NCBI RefSeq assembly: GCF_003319095.1
Contig: NZ_QOHI01000005.1
Span: forward strand, 310,001 to 374,000
DNA length: 64,000 nucleotides
Direction of reading: 5' to 3'
DNA from: Blastococcus sp. TBT05-19
GTDB lineage: Bacteria; Actinomycetota; Actinomycetes; Mycobacteriales; Geodermatophilaceae
The stretch's first letter is position 1. The number at the start of each line of letters is the position of its first letter. A program made the translations under genes and the position numbers. Under the pieces are notes generated by a model. The model saw only the letters and a list, made by a program, of their open reading frames with translations, made no database searches and was not told where the DNA came from. Shown here one piece after another: positions 26,195 through 34,849 of the stretch.

Positions 26195-27187
26195 ATGCCG
26201 GTGATCGGGTTCCACAACTCCCACGAGCAGGTCCACCCCGCGGCGCTGCTGCGCGCCGTCCAGCACGCCGAGGAGGTCGGCTTCACCGCCGCGATGTGCT
26301 CGGACCACCTGACGCCGTGGAACCCGCGCCAGGGGGAGTCCGGCTTCGCCTGGTCGTGGCTGGGTGCCGCACTGGCGACGACGTCGCTGCCCTTCGGCGC
26401 CGTGAACGCGCCCGGCCAGCGCTACCACCCGGTGATCATCGCCCAGGCGATCGCGACCCTGGGCGCGATGTTCCCCGGCCGGTTCTGGGTCGCGCTGGGC
26501 AGCGGCGAGGCGATGAACGAGCACGTGACCGGCGACAAGTGGCCGCGCAAGGAGCTCCGCGACGCCCGCCTGCGCGAGTGCGTCGACGTCATCCGGGCGC
26601 TGCTGGCAGGGGAGGAGGTCAGCCACGACGGTCTGGTGACCGTCGACCGGGCCAAGGTCTACACGCTCCCCGAGCAGTCCCCGGCCCTCATCGCCCCCGC
26701 GGTCAGCGTGGCCACCGCCCGCAACGGGGCGGACTGGGCCGACGGGCTGGTGACCATCAACCAGCCGCACGACAAGCTGCGCGAGATGATCGCCGCCTAC
26801 CGGGACGCCGGCGGCCGGGGCACGCTCGCGCTGCAGGTGCACGTCTCCTGGGACCCCGACCCGGCCAAGGCGCTGGGCATGGCCCACGACCAGTGGCGCA
26901 GCAACGTCTTCCCGCCACCCCTGTGCTGGGACCTCGACAGCCCCGAGGCGTTCGAGCAGGCCAGCGCGCACGTGGCGCCCGAGGACGTGACCGAGGCGGT
27001 GCGCGTCTCGGCCGACCTCGGTCAGCACACGGCCTGGCTGCAGGAGTACGTGGAGCTCGGGTTCGACCAGATCTACCTGCACCACGTCGGGGTCGAGCAG
27101 CAGGCGTTCCTCGACGCGTTCGGCAGCCACGTGCTGCCGCAGCTCGGTGTCACCGTCCCGGCCCCCGCCGTGGCGGTGCCGCGGTGA
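26195..27187 (+). CDS. TIGR03885-type LLM-class flavin oxidoreductase
   Basis: 330-aa luciferase-like TIM barrel. Motifs: IGFHNSHEQVHPAALLRAV, MCSDHLTPWNPRQGESGFAW, LGAMFPGRFWVALGSGEAMN and the C-terminal YVELGFDQIYLHHVG. These fit the TIGR03885 subfamily, annotated as FMN-dependent or probably non-F420 and related to F420-dependent glucose-6-phosphate dehydrogenases. The cofactor cannot be settled from sequence. The TGA overlaps the GTG of the following GH13 gene by 4 nt, so both are made together, implying a sugar-related substrate. It starts 16 nt after the LysE stop. Confidence 0.85.
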   Translation: MPVIGFHNSHEQVHPAALLRAVQHAEEVGFTAAMCSDHLTPWNPRQGESGFAWSWLGAALATTSLPFGAVNAPGQRYHPVIIAQAIATLGAMFPGRFWVALGSGEAMNEHVTGDKWPRKELRDARLRECVDVIRALLAGEEVSHDGLVTVDRAKVYTLPEQSPALIAPAVSVATARNGADWADGLVTINQPHDKLREMIAAYRDAGGRGTLALQVHVSWDPDPAKALGMAHDQWRSNVFPPPLCWDLDSPEAFEQASAHVAPEDVTEAVRVSADLGQHTAWLQEYVELGFDQIYLHHVGVEQQAFLDAFGSHVLPQLGVTVPAPAVAVPR

Positions 27188-28854
27188 GGATCACCGACAC
27201 CAGCGACCTGTGGTGGAAGAACGCCGTCGTGTACTGCCTCGACGTCGAGACCTTCATGGACTGGAACGCCGACGGGATCGGTGACTTCGCCGGTCTCGCG
27301 CAGCGGATCGACCACCTCGCCGACCTCGGCGTCACCTGCCTGTGGCTGATGCCCTTCTACCCGACCGCCGAGCGCGACGACGGCTACGACATCACCGACT
27401 TCTACGGCGTGGACCCCCGTCTCGGCACCCACGGCGACCTCGTGGAGGTCATCCGCACGGCCAACGACCGCGGCATGCGGGTGATCGCCGACCTCGTCGT
27501 CAACCACACCTCGCGCAAGCACCCGTGGTTCCGGTCGGCCGAGCAGTCGAAGGACTCCCCGTACCGCGATTTCTACGTCTGGCGGTCCGACCCGCCGCCG
27601 GACACCTCCGACCAGGTCGTCTTCCCCGACCAGGAGGACAGCATCTGGACGCTGTCGGAGAAGACGGGGGAGTGGTACCTGCACAAGTTCTACAAGGAGC
27701 AGCCCGACCTGAACGTCACGAACCCGCTGGTCCGTGACGAGGTCGCCAAGATCATGGGCTTCTGGCTGCAGCTGGGGCTGTCGGGTTTCCGCGTGGACGC
27801 CGTCCCCTTCTTCCTGGAGACGCAGCAGGCCGACAGCGGGGCGTTGCCCGACCCGCACCACTACCTGCGCGACCTGCGGGCGCTGGTCGGCCGGCGCTCG
27901 GGGAGCGGGGTCCTGCTGGGCGAGGTGAACCTGCCCTACGAGCAGCAGCTGGAGTTCTTCGGCGGCACCGACGGCGACGAGCTCACCATGCAGTTCGACT
28001 TCGTCGGCATGCAGGCGATGTACCTGGCGCTGGCCCGCGGGGACGCCGGCCCCCTCGCGGCCGCGCTCGAGGGCCGGCCCGCGCTGAACCCGGACTCGCA
28101 GTGGGCCACGTTCGTGCGCAACCACGACGAGCTGACCCTCGACAAGCTCTCCGACGAGGAGCGCGCCGAGGTCTTCGCCGCGTTCGGGCCCGAGGAGCGG
28201 ATGCAGGTGTACGGGCGCGGGCTCCGGCGGCGGCTCCCACCGATGCTGGACGGCGACCCGCGGCGGGTGCGCATGGTCTACAGCCTGCTGTTCTCGCTGC
28301 CGGGCACCCCGGTGCTCTTCTACGGCGAGGAGATCGGGATGGGGGAGGACCTCGAGGCCGAGGGTCGCCTCGCCGTCCGGACGCCGATGCAGTGGACGTC
28401 AGGCCGCAACGGCGGGTTCTCGCCCGCCGAGCCGCGCAAGCTGCCCGGGCCGGTGGTCACCGGTGGCTTCGCGCCCGAGTACGTCAACGTCGCCGACCAG
28501 CGCAACGACCCCGACTCGCTGCTGTCGTTCATGAAGCTGCTGATCCGCCGGTACCGGGAGTCCCCCGAGCTCGGCTGGGGCGGGTTCACGGTGCTGGAGC
28601 AGCCGTGCCCGGAGGTGCTCGCGCACCTGTGCACCTGGGACGACGGCGCGCTGGTGGCCGCGCACAACCTCGGTCCCGAGCCACGGACCGTGCCTCTGAC
28701 GCTGGAGGGCTGCGACGACTCCCACCGGCTCGTCGACCTGCTGCAGCCGGGCGAGGTCCCCGTCTCCGACCGCGGGGTCGCGGAGATCGCGCTGGGCGGC
28801 TACGGCTACCGATGGCTGCGGGTCGTGGCGCAGGACAGCCGCCGGCTGGTGTGA
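27184..28854 (+). CDS. GH13 trehalose-synthase-like alpha-amylase family enzyme
   Basis: 556 aa. The (beta/alpha)8 barrel of GH13, closest to the maltose/trehalose alpha-D-glucosyltransferase group: WWKNAVVYCLDVETFMDWNAD, CLWLMPFYPTAERDDGYDIT, VNHTSRKHPWF, nucleophile Asp in GFRVDAVPFF, acid/base Glu in LLGEVNLPYE, and the stabilising Asp in FVRNHDELTLDK. A C-terminal beta domain follows. The usual trehalose synthase opening is altered (D-V-E-T-F), so hydrolysis or transglycosylation of another alpha-glucoside is possible. GTG 27184 overlaps the LLM oxidoreductase stop. Confidence 0.88.
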   Translation: MRITDTSDLWWKNAVVYCLDVETFMDWNADGIGDFAGLAQRIDHLADLGVTCLWLMPFYPTAERDDGYDITDFYGVDPRLGTHGDLVEVIRTANDRGMRVIADLVVNHTSRKHPWFRSAEQSKDSPYRDFYVWRSDPPPDTSDQVVFPDQEDSIWTLSEKTGEWYLHKFYKEQPDLNVTNPLVRDEVAKIMGFWLQLGLSGFRVDAVPFFLETQQADSGALPDPHHYLRDLRALVGRRSGSGVLLGEVNLPYEQQLEFFGGTDGDELTMQFDFVGMQAMYLALARGDAGPLAAALEGRPALNPDSQWATFVRNHDELTLDKLSDEERAEVFAAFGPEERMQVYGRGLRRRLPPMLDGDPRRVRMVYSLLFSLPGTPVLFYGEEIGMGEDLEAEGRLAVRTPMQWTSGRNGGFSPAEPRKLPGPVVTGGFAPEYVNVADQRNDPDSLLSFMKLLIRRYRESPELGWGGFTVLEQPCPEVLAHLCTWDDGALVAAHNLGPEPRTVPLTLEGCDDSHRLVDLLQPGEVPVSDRGVAEIALGGYGYRWLRVVAQDSRRLV

Positions 28855-28963
28855 CCTGCGCCGTCGCCCGGCGCGGCATCACGCAGCGTGCGCACCCCGC
28901 CGGGGCGGCGTCCCGGACCGGTGGGAGGCCTGCGCCTAGCGTGGCGGGCGAGGTGATCGAGTC

Positions 28964-29512
28964 ATGAGTGAACGCAACGGAAGCACGTCCAGCGGTCCCG
29001 GGACCGCCGAGATCCCGGTGGTCCGGCCCACCGGCACGCCACCGCCGCCCCCGGCGGACACGCTGGTCACGCCGTCACCGGCCGCTGCCGCGGCGACCGG
29101 CGGCGACCTGCCGCCCGAGGTGCACGGGACCTCCCCGGTCACCGTGCGGCCGGCGCCCCGGATGCCGCGCCGCGGACCCCTGACGGTCATGGGCCCCTGG
29201 GCGCCCGTGGCCGGTGGCCTGCTCGGGCTGGTGGTCGGCGGGATCGTGGCCGCGATCCTGGGCGGCGTCGCCGAGAGCTTCGAGCAGCGGCTGGCCCTGG
29301 TCTTCGTGGTGCTCGGGCTCGGGGTCATGGGCACGGCCGGCACGCTGCTGGCCGACGAGGTCCGCATCGTCCGGCAGCGCTCCCGCGACGCGGGTGTCCG
29401 CCCGCAGTGGGTCGAGGCCACGGCCGACCTGGTCAACGGCCTGACCCCGGCCCGGCTGCTGCTGCTGGTCGGCGTCGTCGTCCTGGTGCTCGCCGCCTAC
29501 GTCGGCCGGTAG
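28964..29512 (+). CDS. Proline-rich membrane protein, function unknown
   Basis: 182 aa. A disordered Pro/Ala/Thr-rich cytoplasmic N-terminus (~1-75) precedes three hydrophobic helices: VAGGLLGLVVGGIVAAILGG, LALVFVVLGLGVMGTAGTLL and LLLLVGVVVLVLAAYVGR. The loop between the last two is charged (ADEVRIVRQRSRDAG). ATG 28964 has only weak upstream purines. It ends just before a strong terminator. No family recognised. Confidence 0.7.
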   Translation: MSERNGSTSSGPGTAEIPVVRPTGTPPPPPADTLVTPSPAAAAATGGDLPPEVHGTSPVTVRPAPRMPRRGPLTVMGPWAPVAGGLLGLVVGGIVAAILGGVAESFEQRLALVFVVLGLGVMGTAGTLLADEVRIVRQRSRDAGVRPQWVEATADLVNGLTPARLLLLVGVVVLVLAAYVGR

Positions 29513-29520
29513 CCCGCCCC

Positions 29521-29547
29521 GTCCCGGCGCCCGCAGGGCGCCGGGAC
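29521..29547. terminator. Hairpin terminator between convergent genes
   Basis: GTCCCGGCGCCC and GGGCGCCGGGAC form a perfect 12-bp stem with a GCA loop, 8 nt after the stop of the membrane protein gene and 9 nt from the stop of the convergent TauE gene. It can serve both. Confidence 0.8.
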
Positions 29548-29556
29548 GGAGCCCGG

Positions 29557-30330
29557 TCAGAAGTAGGCCTGGATCCCGAGGTGGATCGCGAGGCCCAGTC
29601 CGGCCAGCGCGATGATCCGGCGCAGCGCCGCCTGCGGCGCCCGGCGGACGATGCGGGGCCCGAGCAGCGAACCCAGGAACAGCCCCAGCGCCAGCGGCAC
29701 CGCCGCGGACCACGCGACCGAGGCGAACAGGACGAAGCCGATCGCGGCGACCGTGTTGGCCACCCCGAGGATCACGTTGCGCATGGCGTTGCTGCGCGCG
29801 AGCGGCTCGCCCGTCGTGAGCAGGAACGCGGCCAGCATGAGGACGCCCGCTGCGGCGCCGAAGTAGCCGCCGTAGATCGAGATCGCGAACACCACGAGCG
29901 GGAGCCACCGGGGGTCTCGGTGCGGCCGCCCCGCGAACGCCGCTGCCGCCTCGGCGGCGAGCTCGCGCGGTGGCCGCTGGACCAGGATCGCCAGCGAGGC
30001 GCCGCCGATCAGCCACGGGACGATCCGCTCGAAGGCCTCCGTGGGGGTCAGCAGGAGCAGGGCTGCGCCCGCGACCCCGCCGAGCACCGCCGCGACCGCC
30101 AGCGGCAGCAGCCGCCGGCCCTGGCCCCGCAGCTCCGGCCGCGAGGCGCTGACCGACCCGATGCCCACGGTGACCAGCGCGGCCGTGTTGGTGACGTTGG
30201 CGGTCACCGGCGGGAGACCGGCGGCCAGCAGCGCGGGATAGCTGATCAGGGAGGCCAGGCCGGCGATGCTCCCGGTCAGCCCCGCGCCGATCCCGGCCAG
30301 CACCAGGAACCCGAACTCCACGACGCTCAT
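29557..30330 (-). CDS. TauE/SafE-family sulfite/anion exporter (copy 2 of pair)
   Basis: 257 aa, about eight hydrophobic segments in two halves. Characteristic G-I-G-A-G-L-T-G-S start, SYPALLAAGLPPVTANVTNT, then GYFGAAAGVLMLAAF and NAMRNVILGVANTVAAIGF in the second half. Members move sulfite, sulfoacetate, taurine-related or other organic anions. ATG 30330 overlaps the upstream paralogue by 4 nt (ATGA). The two proteins are clearly related but diverged, so a heteromeric or sequential role is possible. No sulfur gene is nearby to name the substrate. Confidence 0.9.
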   Translation of the reverse strand: MSVVEFGFLVLAGIGAGLTGSIAGLASLISYPALLAAGLPPVTANVTNTAALVTVGIGSVSASRPELRGQGRRLLPLAVAAVLGGVAGAALLLLTPTEAFERIVPWLIGGASLAILVQRPPRELAAEAAAAFAGRPHRDPRWLPLVVFAISIYGGYFGAAAGVLMLAAFLLTTGEPLARSNAMRNVILGVANTVAAIGFVLFASVAWSAAVPLALGLFLGSLLGPRIVRRAPQAALRRIIALAGLGLAIHLGIQAYF

Positions 30331-31103
30331 CCGGTCACCAGGACCACGATGGCGACGACGCCGAGCACCACGATCGCGGCGCGCAGGACCGGGGCGGGCA
30401 GCCGCCGGCCGTACCGGGAGCTCACCGCCCCGCCGACCAGCGAGCCCACGGCCAGCAGCCCCGCCGCCACCCAGTCGATCCGGTCGGTGGCGACGACGAC
30501 GTAGGCCCCGGCGGCCACGGTGTTGACGGTGAGGGTCAGCACGTTCTTCAGGGCGTTGAGGCGCTGCAGCGACTCGCGCAGCACCAGCCCGAAGATCCCG
30601 ATCTGCAGCACGCCCTGGCTGGCCGCGAAGTAGCCACCGTAGGTACCGGTCGCGTAGGCGCCGGCCAGGAGCGCCGCGAGGCGGCGACCGCGCACGGGCG
30701 GGGCGGGCTCGTCCCCGGCGCCGGACCGGAGCCGGCGCTGCAGGAGCGGCTGGACGGCGACGAGGACGACGGCGATGCCGATCAGGACCGGGACGACCGC
30801 CTCGAAGGTCTCCGGTGGCAGGTGCAGGAGGAGGAAGGCGCCGGTGAGCGCGCCGAGGACCGACGCCGGGAGCAGCCGCAGCAGCAGCGGCCGCTGGCCG
30901 CGCAGCTCCCGGCGGTACCCGATGGAGCCGCTGAGGTTCCCGGCGATGAGGCCGAGCGAGTTGCTGATCGTCGCCGGCAGGGGCGGCAGCCCGACGGCCA
31001 GCAGCACCGGGAAGCTGACCAGCGTGCCCGAGCCGACGACGGCGTTGATCCCTCCGGCCGCCACCCCGGCGGCACCCACCGCGAGCATCTCCCAGCCGGT
31101 CAT
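30327..31103 (-). CDS. TauE/SafE-family sulfite/anion exporter (copy 1 of pair)
   Basis: 258 aa, paralogue of the adjacent gene: GGINAVVGSGTLVSFPVLL, PATISNSLGLIAGNLSG, YGGYFAASQGVLQIGIFGL and NALKNVLTLTVNTVAAGAYV. About eight membrane segments; the central cytoplasmic loop carries a basic/acidic stretch (RRLRSGAGDEP). ATG 31103. The 92-bp gap to the upstream same-strand usp gene may hold its promoter. Substrate unknown, presumably an organic or sulfur oxyanion. Confidence 0.9.
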   Translation of the reverse strand: MTGWEMLAVGAAGVAAGGINAVVGSGTLVSFPVLLAVGLPPLPATISNSLGLIAGNLSGSIGYRRELRGQRPLLLRLLPASVLGALTGAFLLLHLPPETFEAVVPVLIGIAVVLVAVQPLLQRRLRSGAGDEPAPPVRGRRLAALLAGAYATGTYGGYFAASQGVLQIGIFGLVLRESLQRLNALKNVLTLTVNTVAAGAYVVVATDRIDWVAAGLLAVGSLVGGAVSSRYGRRLPAPVLRAAIVVLGVVAIVVLVTG

Positions 31104-31195
31104 GCGGGCATCGCCGTCGAGCCTGGCACGTCGGGCGGCCGCCGGCCCGGACGGGGCGTGTCTATCTGGTCACGCCGGCCCGTGGCGCGACGACC

Positions 31196-31585
31196 TCAGG
31201 GCTTCACGGCCAGCACCGGGCGGTCGGCGTCGAGCAGGATCCGCTGCGCGCTGCTGCCCATGAGCAGCTTCCCCACGGGGGAGCGCTTGCGCATCCCGAT
31301 GACGATCACCGACGCGTCGACCTCCCGCGCCGTCCGGAGCACCTCGTCGGCGGCGTCACCGGAGTGCGCCTCCTGCCGGAGCTCCAGGGTCACGCCGAGG
31401 TCGCCGGCCCGCTCGTGCATCCGCTGGACGGCTGCCTCGGGGGCGACGGCGGTGCTGACCGCGGCGCCTCCGCGCGGGGAGTTGAGGACCAGCAGCGGCT
31501 CGGCCCGGCGGCGCGCCTCCTCGAGGGCGGCGGAGAACGCGGCGTCCCCCTCCGGCGTGGGCACGTAGCCGACCAGGACGGTCAT
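31196..31585 (-). CDS. Universal stress protein
   Basis: 129-aa single USP domain. The ATP-binding signature is complete: VLVGYVPTPEG at the N-terminus, VIVIGMRKRSPVGKLLMGSS (G-x2-G-x9-GS type) and ILLDADRPVLAVKP at the end. The ATG overlaps the tctA stop by 4 nt (ATGA), making it the fourth gene of the tctC-tctB-tctA transcript. USPs commonly bind ATP and modulate partner proteins, so it may act on the transporter; that is inference. Confidence 0.92.
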   Translation of the reverse strand: MTVLVGYVPTPEGDAAFSAALEEARRRAEPLLVLNSPRGGAAVSTAVAPEAAVQRMHERAGDLGVTLELRQEAHSGDAADEVLRTAREVDASVIVIGMRKRSPVGKLLMGSSAQRILLDADRPVLAVKP

Positions 31586-33099
31586 ACCAGCTCCTTGGAA
31601 TCGATCGGGCGCTCGGCGGACCGCCGGCGGGTGAGGGCGCTGCGGATCACCGGGTAGAGCACCACCAGCAGGAAGACGGCCAGCAGCGTCCCGGAGATCG
31701 GCCGGGTGAAGAACGCGAAGGCGTCGCCGTCGAAGATCAGCAGCGACCGGCGCAGCGAGTCCTCGAGCAGCGAGCCGAGGACGAAGGCCAGCAGCAACGG
31801 CCCGGGGTCGAAGCCGGCCTTCTTCATCAGGTAGCCGAGCAGGCCGAAGACGATGACCAGCACGATGTCGAACACGCTGTTGTTGACGGTGTAGACGCCG
31901 ACCAGCGTGATGAGCACGGTGATGGGGGCGAGGATCGCCGGGCGCACCCGCAGGATCCGCACGAACAGGCCCACCAGCGGGATGCTCATGATCAGCAGCA
32001 GGATGTTGCCGATGTACATGGAGTTGACGACACCCCAGAAGAGCTCCGGGTCGTCGTCGACCAGCCGGGGCCCGACGTTGACGCCCTGGACGAGCAGGGC
32101 GCCGTAGATCACCGCCATCGTGGCGTTCGCCGGGATGCCCAGAGTGAGCAGGGGGATGAAGGACGACGTCGCGGCGGCGTTGTTCGCCGTCTCGGGGCCG
32201 GCCACGCCCTCGACCGCGCCGTTGCCGAACCGCTCCGGGGACTTCGAGCGCCGCTTCTCCACCGCGTAGGCCGCCAGCGAGGAGAGCGTGGCGCCACCGC
32301 CCGGGAGGATGCCGAGGAGAAAGCCGAGGACCGAACCGCGGCCGATGGCCCCGGAGGACTGCTTCAGGTCGCTGCGGGAGGGCCAGACATTGGCGATCCG
32401 GGCCGGCGCCGCCGCCGCGGTGTGCCGCTCCTCCAGGTTGTAGAGGATCTCGCCGAGGCCGAACAGGCCCATGGCGATCGGCACGAAGTCCAGGCCGTCG
32501 GCGAGGTCGAGGTTGCCGAAGGTGAACCGCTCCCCGCCGGTGAACATGTCCCGGCCGACGGTGGCCAGCAGGAGGCCGACGCAGGCCGCGATCACCGCCT
32601 TGAGCCGGCTGCCGCCGCTCACCGTGGCCACGAGCAGGATGCCGAGGAGGGCCAGCGCCGTGTACTCCGGCGGGCCGAAGTCCAGCGCGAAGCCGGCGAC
32701 GAGCGGTGCGAGGAACGTCAGGGCGACGATGGAGACGGTGCCGCCGATGAAGGAGCCGATCGCCGCGATGCCGAGCGCCGTGCCGGCCTTGCCCTGCCGG
32801 GCGAGGGCGTGGCCGTCGAAGACCGTGACCACCGAGGAGGCCTCGCCGGGCAGCTTGAGCAGGACGGAGGTGATGGTGCCGCCGTACTGGGCGCCGTAGA
32901 AGATCCCGGCGAGCATGATGATCGCCGTCACCGGCTCGATGCCGATCGTGATCGGCAGCAGGATCGCGATGGTGGCCGCGGGACCGAGCCCCGGCAGCAC
33001 ACCGACGAGCATGCCGACGACGACGCCGATCAGGCAGTAGAGCAGGTTGGTCGGTTCCAGGACGACGGCGAAGCCGTCGAGCACCGGGGCGAAGTCCAA
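31582..33099 (-). CDS. tctA: Tripartite tricarboxylate transporter, large permease TctA
   Basis: 505 aa, the normal size for the 12-helix TTT permease. Conserved [58 protein letters not shown] and [20 protein letters not shown], then [20 protein letters not shown]. Works with TctB and the binding lipoprotein TctC to import carboxylates using an ion gradient. The genomic setting beside aldarate catabolism suggests D-glucarate/galactarate or a related diacid rather than citrate. It is followed by coupled usp and starts 10 nt after tctB. Confidence 0.96.
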   Translation of the reverse strand: MDFAPVLDGFAVVLEPTNLLYCLIGVVVGMLVGVLPGLGPAATIAILLPITIGIEPVTAIIMLAGIFYGAQYGGTITSVLLKLPGEASSVVTVFDGHALARQGKAGTALGIAAIGSFIGGTVSIVALTFLAPLVAGFALDFGPPEYTALALLGILLVATVSGGSRLKAVIAACVGLLLATVGRDMFTGGERFTFGNLDLADGLDFVPIAMGLFGLGEILYNLEERHTAAAAPARIANVWPSRSDLKQSSGAIGRGSVLGFLLGILPGGGATLSSLAAYAVEKRRSKSPERFGNGAVEGVAGPETANNAAATSSFIPLLTLGIPANATMAVIYGALLVQGVNVGPRLVDDDPELFWGVVNSMYIGNILLLIMSIPLVGLFVRILRVRPAILAPITVLITLVGVYTVNNSVFDIVLVIVFGLLGYLMKKAGFDPGPLLLAFVLGSLLEDSLRRSLLIFDGDAFAFFTRPISGTLLAVFLLVVLYPVIRSALTRRRSAERPIDSKELV

Positions 33100-33109
33100 C
33101 GGACTCTCC

Positions 33110-33709
33110 TCAGAACAGGTGCGGGATGGGGACCGAGAGGGCCGCCACGAAGATGAGGTAGAAGGCGATCACCACGCCCAGGCTGACGAGGACCGAGGTC
33201 CGCCAGCCCTCGCCCCCGAGGAAGCGCAGCCAGACGAAGCAGAGCAGTGCGGCGGGGATCTCGAAGCCGATGAACCCGATGACGGCGACGAAGGCCACCA
33301 TGGTCGCGAGGCCGGCGAGGACGCTCCAGGTGGCCGGGCTGAACCGCTCGGCATCGGAGGTCCGCCGGGCGACGACGGCGAGGCCGATGCCCAGCACCAC
33401 GAGCAGGACGCCCAGGATCAGCGGCCAGGTGCCCGGCCCCGGGGTGCGCGCGCTCCCGGCGCCCAGTTCCGTCGAGCCGACCAGAGCGGCCACGCCCAGC
33501 GCGACGACGAGCAGCGCCACGACGAGGTTGGTGGCCGGGCCGGCGGGCGGCGGGCGGTGCTCCGCCTCGGCCTCGAGCCGGTGGACGGCGTCCTCGAGGT
33601 CGTGGAGCGTCGAGGGGACGTGGTCGACGCCCCCCTGGGGGGAGGCCCCGGCGGCCGTGCGGCCGCCGGGGCTCCCCGGGGTGTGCGCCCCGTCGTGCGC
33701 AGACGTCAC
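33110..33709 (-). CDS. tctB: Tripartite tricarboxylate transporter, small permease TctB
   Basis: 199 aa; TctB proteins are usually ~150. The extra length is a hydrophilic N-terminus (~1-58) with a possible short coiled coil (LHDLEDAVHRLEAEAEHR). Four hydrophobic segments follow: NLVVALLVVALGVAALVG, PLILGVLLVVLGIGLAVV, VLAGLATMVAFVAVIGFIG and VLVSLGVVIAFYLIFVAA. The position between tctC and tctA and the PGPGTWPLILG motif identify it. GTG 33709 overlaps tctC's stop by 4 nt. Confidence 0.92.
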   Translation of the reverse strand: MTSAHDGAHTPGSPGGRTAAGASPQGGVDHVPSTLHDLEDAVHRLEAEAEHRPPPAGPATNLVVALLVVALGVAALVGSTELGAGSARTPGPGTWPLILGVLLVVLGIGLAVVARRTSDAERFSPATWSVLAGLATMVAFVAVIGFIGFEIPAALLCFVWLRFLGGEGWRTSVLVSLGVVIAFYLIFVAALSVPIPHLF

Positions 33710-34710
33710 TGGTCTCCACCGAGGTCGATGCCGAACTCCTCGACCACCGACCGGTACTCGTCGAGGTTGCTGGTCCAGGTCTCGCGGATCTCGTCGCCGT
33801 CGACCTGGTTCGCGGTCAGGGCGTTCTCCTCGTTGAAGGCCTGGTAGCCCTCGTCCTCGAACGCGACCTCGAAGGCGCTGCGCAGGGCCTCCAGGACCTC
33901 GTCCGGGGTGTCCTTGGGGGCGAAGACCGCGCGCGACTGCTGGACGGGCACGTCGTAGCCGGCCTCGACCGCGGTCGGGACGTCGGAGAGGAAGCTCGGG
34001 CGCTCCTCGGCGAAGGTGACGATGGCGTCGAGCTCGCCGGCCTCGATCTGCTCGAGGGCCTCGCCGAGCTGGATGGAACCGACGTCCACCTGCCCGCCCA
34101 GCACGGCGGTCAGCGTGGGCGAGCCGCCGTCGAAGGGAACCGCCGTGGCGTCGATGTCGGCCTGGGCGAAGAGCAGCTCCTGGGAGAGCTGGCTGCCGGT
34201 GCCGACACCCGTCGTGCCGAAGGTGATCGGCCGGCCGGCCGCGGCGAGGTCCTCGACCGTGGAGAAGCCGGAGTCGGGCGCGGTGACCAGCACGTAGTCG
34301 TCGAGCGAGATGCCGGTGACGATCTCGTAGTCGGCGATGTCGGGCGCATCCTCGTTCGCCAGCGGCGTGATGTAGGCCAGGCTGCCGTTGTAGACCATCA
34401 GGGTGTGCCCGTCGGCGTCCTCGCCGGCCAGCTCCTGGGCGGCCAGGGCGCCGTTGGCGCCCGGCTTGTTCTCCACGGTGACGGGGACGCCGAGCTCGTC
34501 GGAGACGCCCTCGGCCAGCTCGCGGGCGATCAGGTCGGTGCTCCCGCCCGCGTCCTGACCGACGAGGATCGTGATCGGCTCGTCGCCGGGGAAGTCCTCG
34601 CCCTCGGCCGACCCGCCCCCGACGTTGCCGCCGCAGGCGGCGAGGGAGAGGGCCAGGGTGAGCCCGGCACCGGCCGTCGCCCAGCGGCGCACTCGGTGGT
34701 TGGTGGTCAT
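33706..34710 (-). CDS. tctC: Tripartite tricarboxylate transporter substrate-binding lipoprotein TctC
   Basis: 334 aa. The signal peptide ends in lipobox SLAACGG, so the protein is tethered outside the membrane. Bug/TctC fold: ITILVGQDAGGSTDLIARELA, VTVENKPGANGALAAQELAG, ITFGTTGVGTGSQLSQELL, VPFDGGSPTLTAVLGGQVDVG and FAPKDTPDEVLEALRSAF. ATG 34710 is set by the signal peptide and GAGGAG upstream; the open frame extends further but has no signal-like start. First gene of the transporter operon, divergent from lysR across an inverted repeat. Confidence 0.96.
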   Translation of the reverse strand: MTTNHRVRRWATAGAGLTLALSLAACGGNVGGGSAEGEDFPGDEPITILVGQDAGGSTDLIARELAEGVSDELGVPVTVENKPGANGALAAQELAGEDADGHTLMVYNGSLAYITPLANEDAPDIADYEIVTGISLDDYVLVTAPDSGFSTVEDLAAAGRPITFGTTGVGTGSQLSQELLFAQADIDATAVPFDGGSPTLTAVLGGQVDVGSIQLGEALEQIEAGELDAIVTFAEERPSFLSDVPTAVEAGYDVPVQQSRAVFAPKDTPDEVLEALRSAFEVAFEDEGYQAFNEENALTANQVDGDEIRETWTSNLDEYRSVVEEFGIDLGGDQ

Positions 34711-34817
34711 GTCGGTCTCCTCTGCGAGCAGCTCTGAGCTGGGGTGGGCTCTGTGAACGGCGTCACTCGGCCAGCGGACGACGGGAGCGTAAGGAGGCTC
34801 GACCATGCGTGTCCAAG

Positions 34818-34838
34818 ATCAATCAGGCATGGATTGAT
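34818..34838. promoter_or_regulatory. LysR-type operator
   Basis: Perfect inverted repeat ATCAATC-N7-GATTGAT, an AT-rich island in GC-rich DNA. It lies 11 nt before the lysR ATG and 108 nt upstream of the tctC ATG. It has the size and T-N11-A character of LysR-family boxes and probably mediates both autorepression and control of tctCBA-usp. Confidence 0.75.
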
Positions 34839-34849
34839 ACCCTGCGGGC

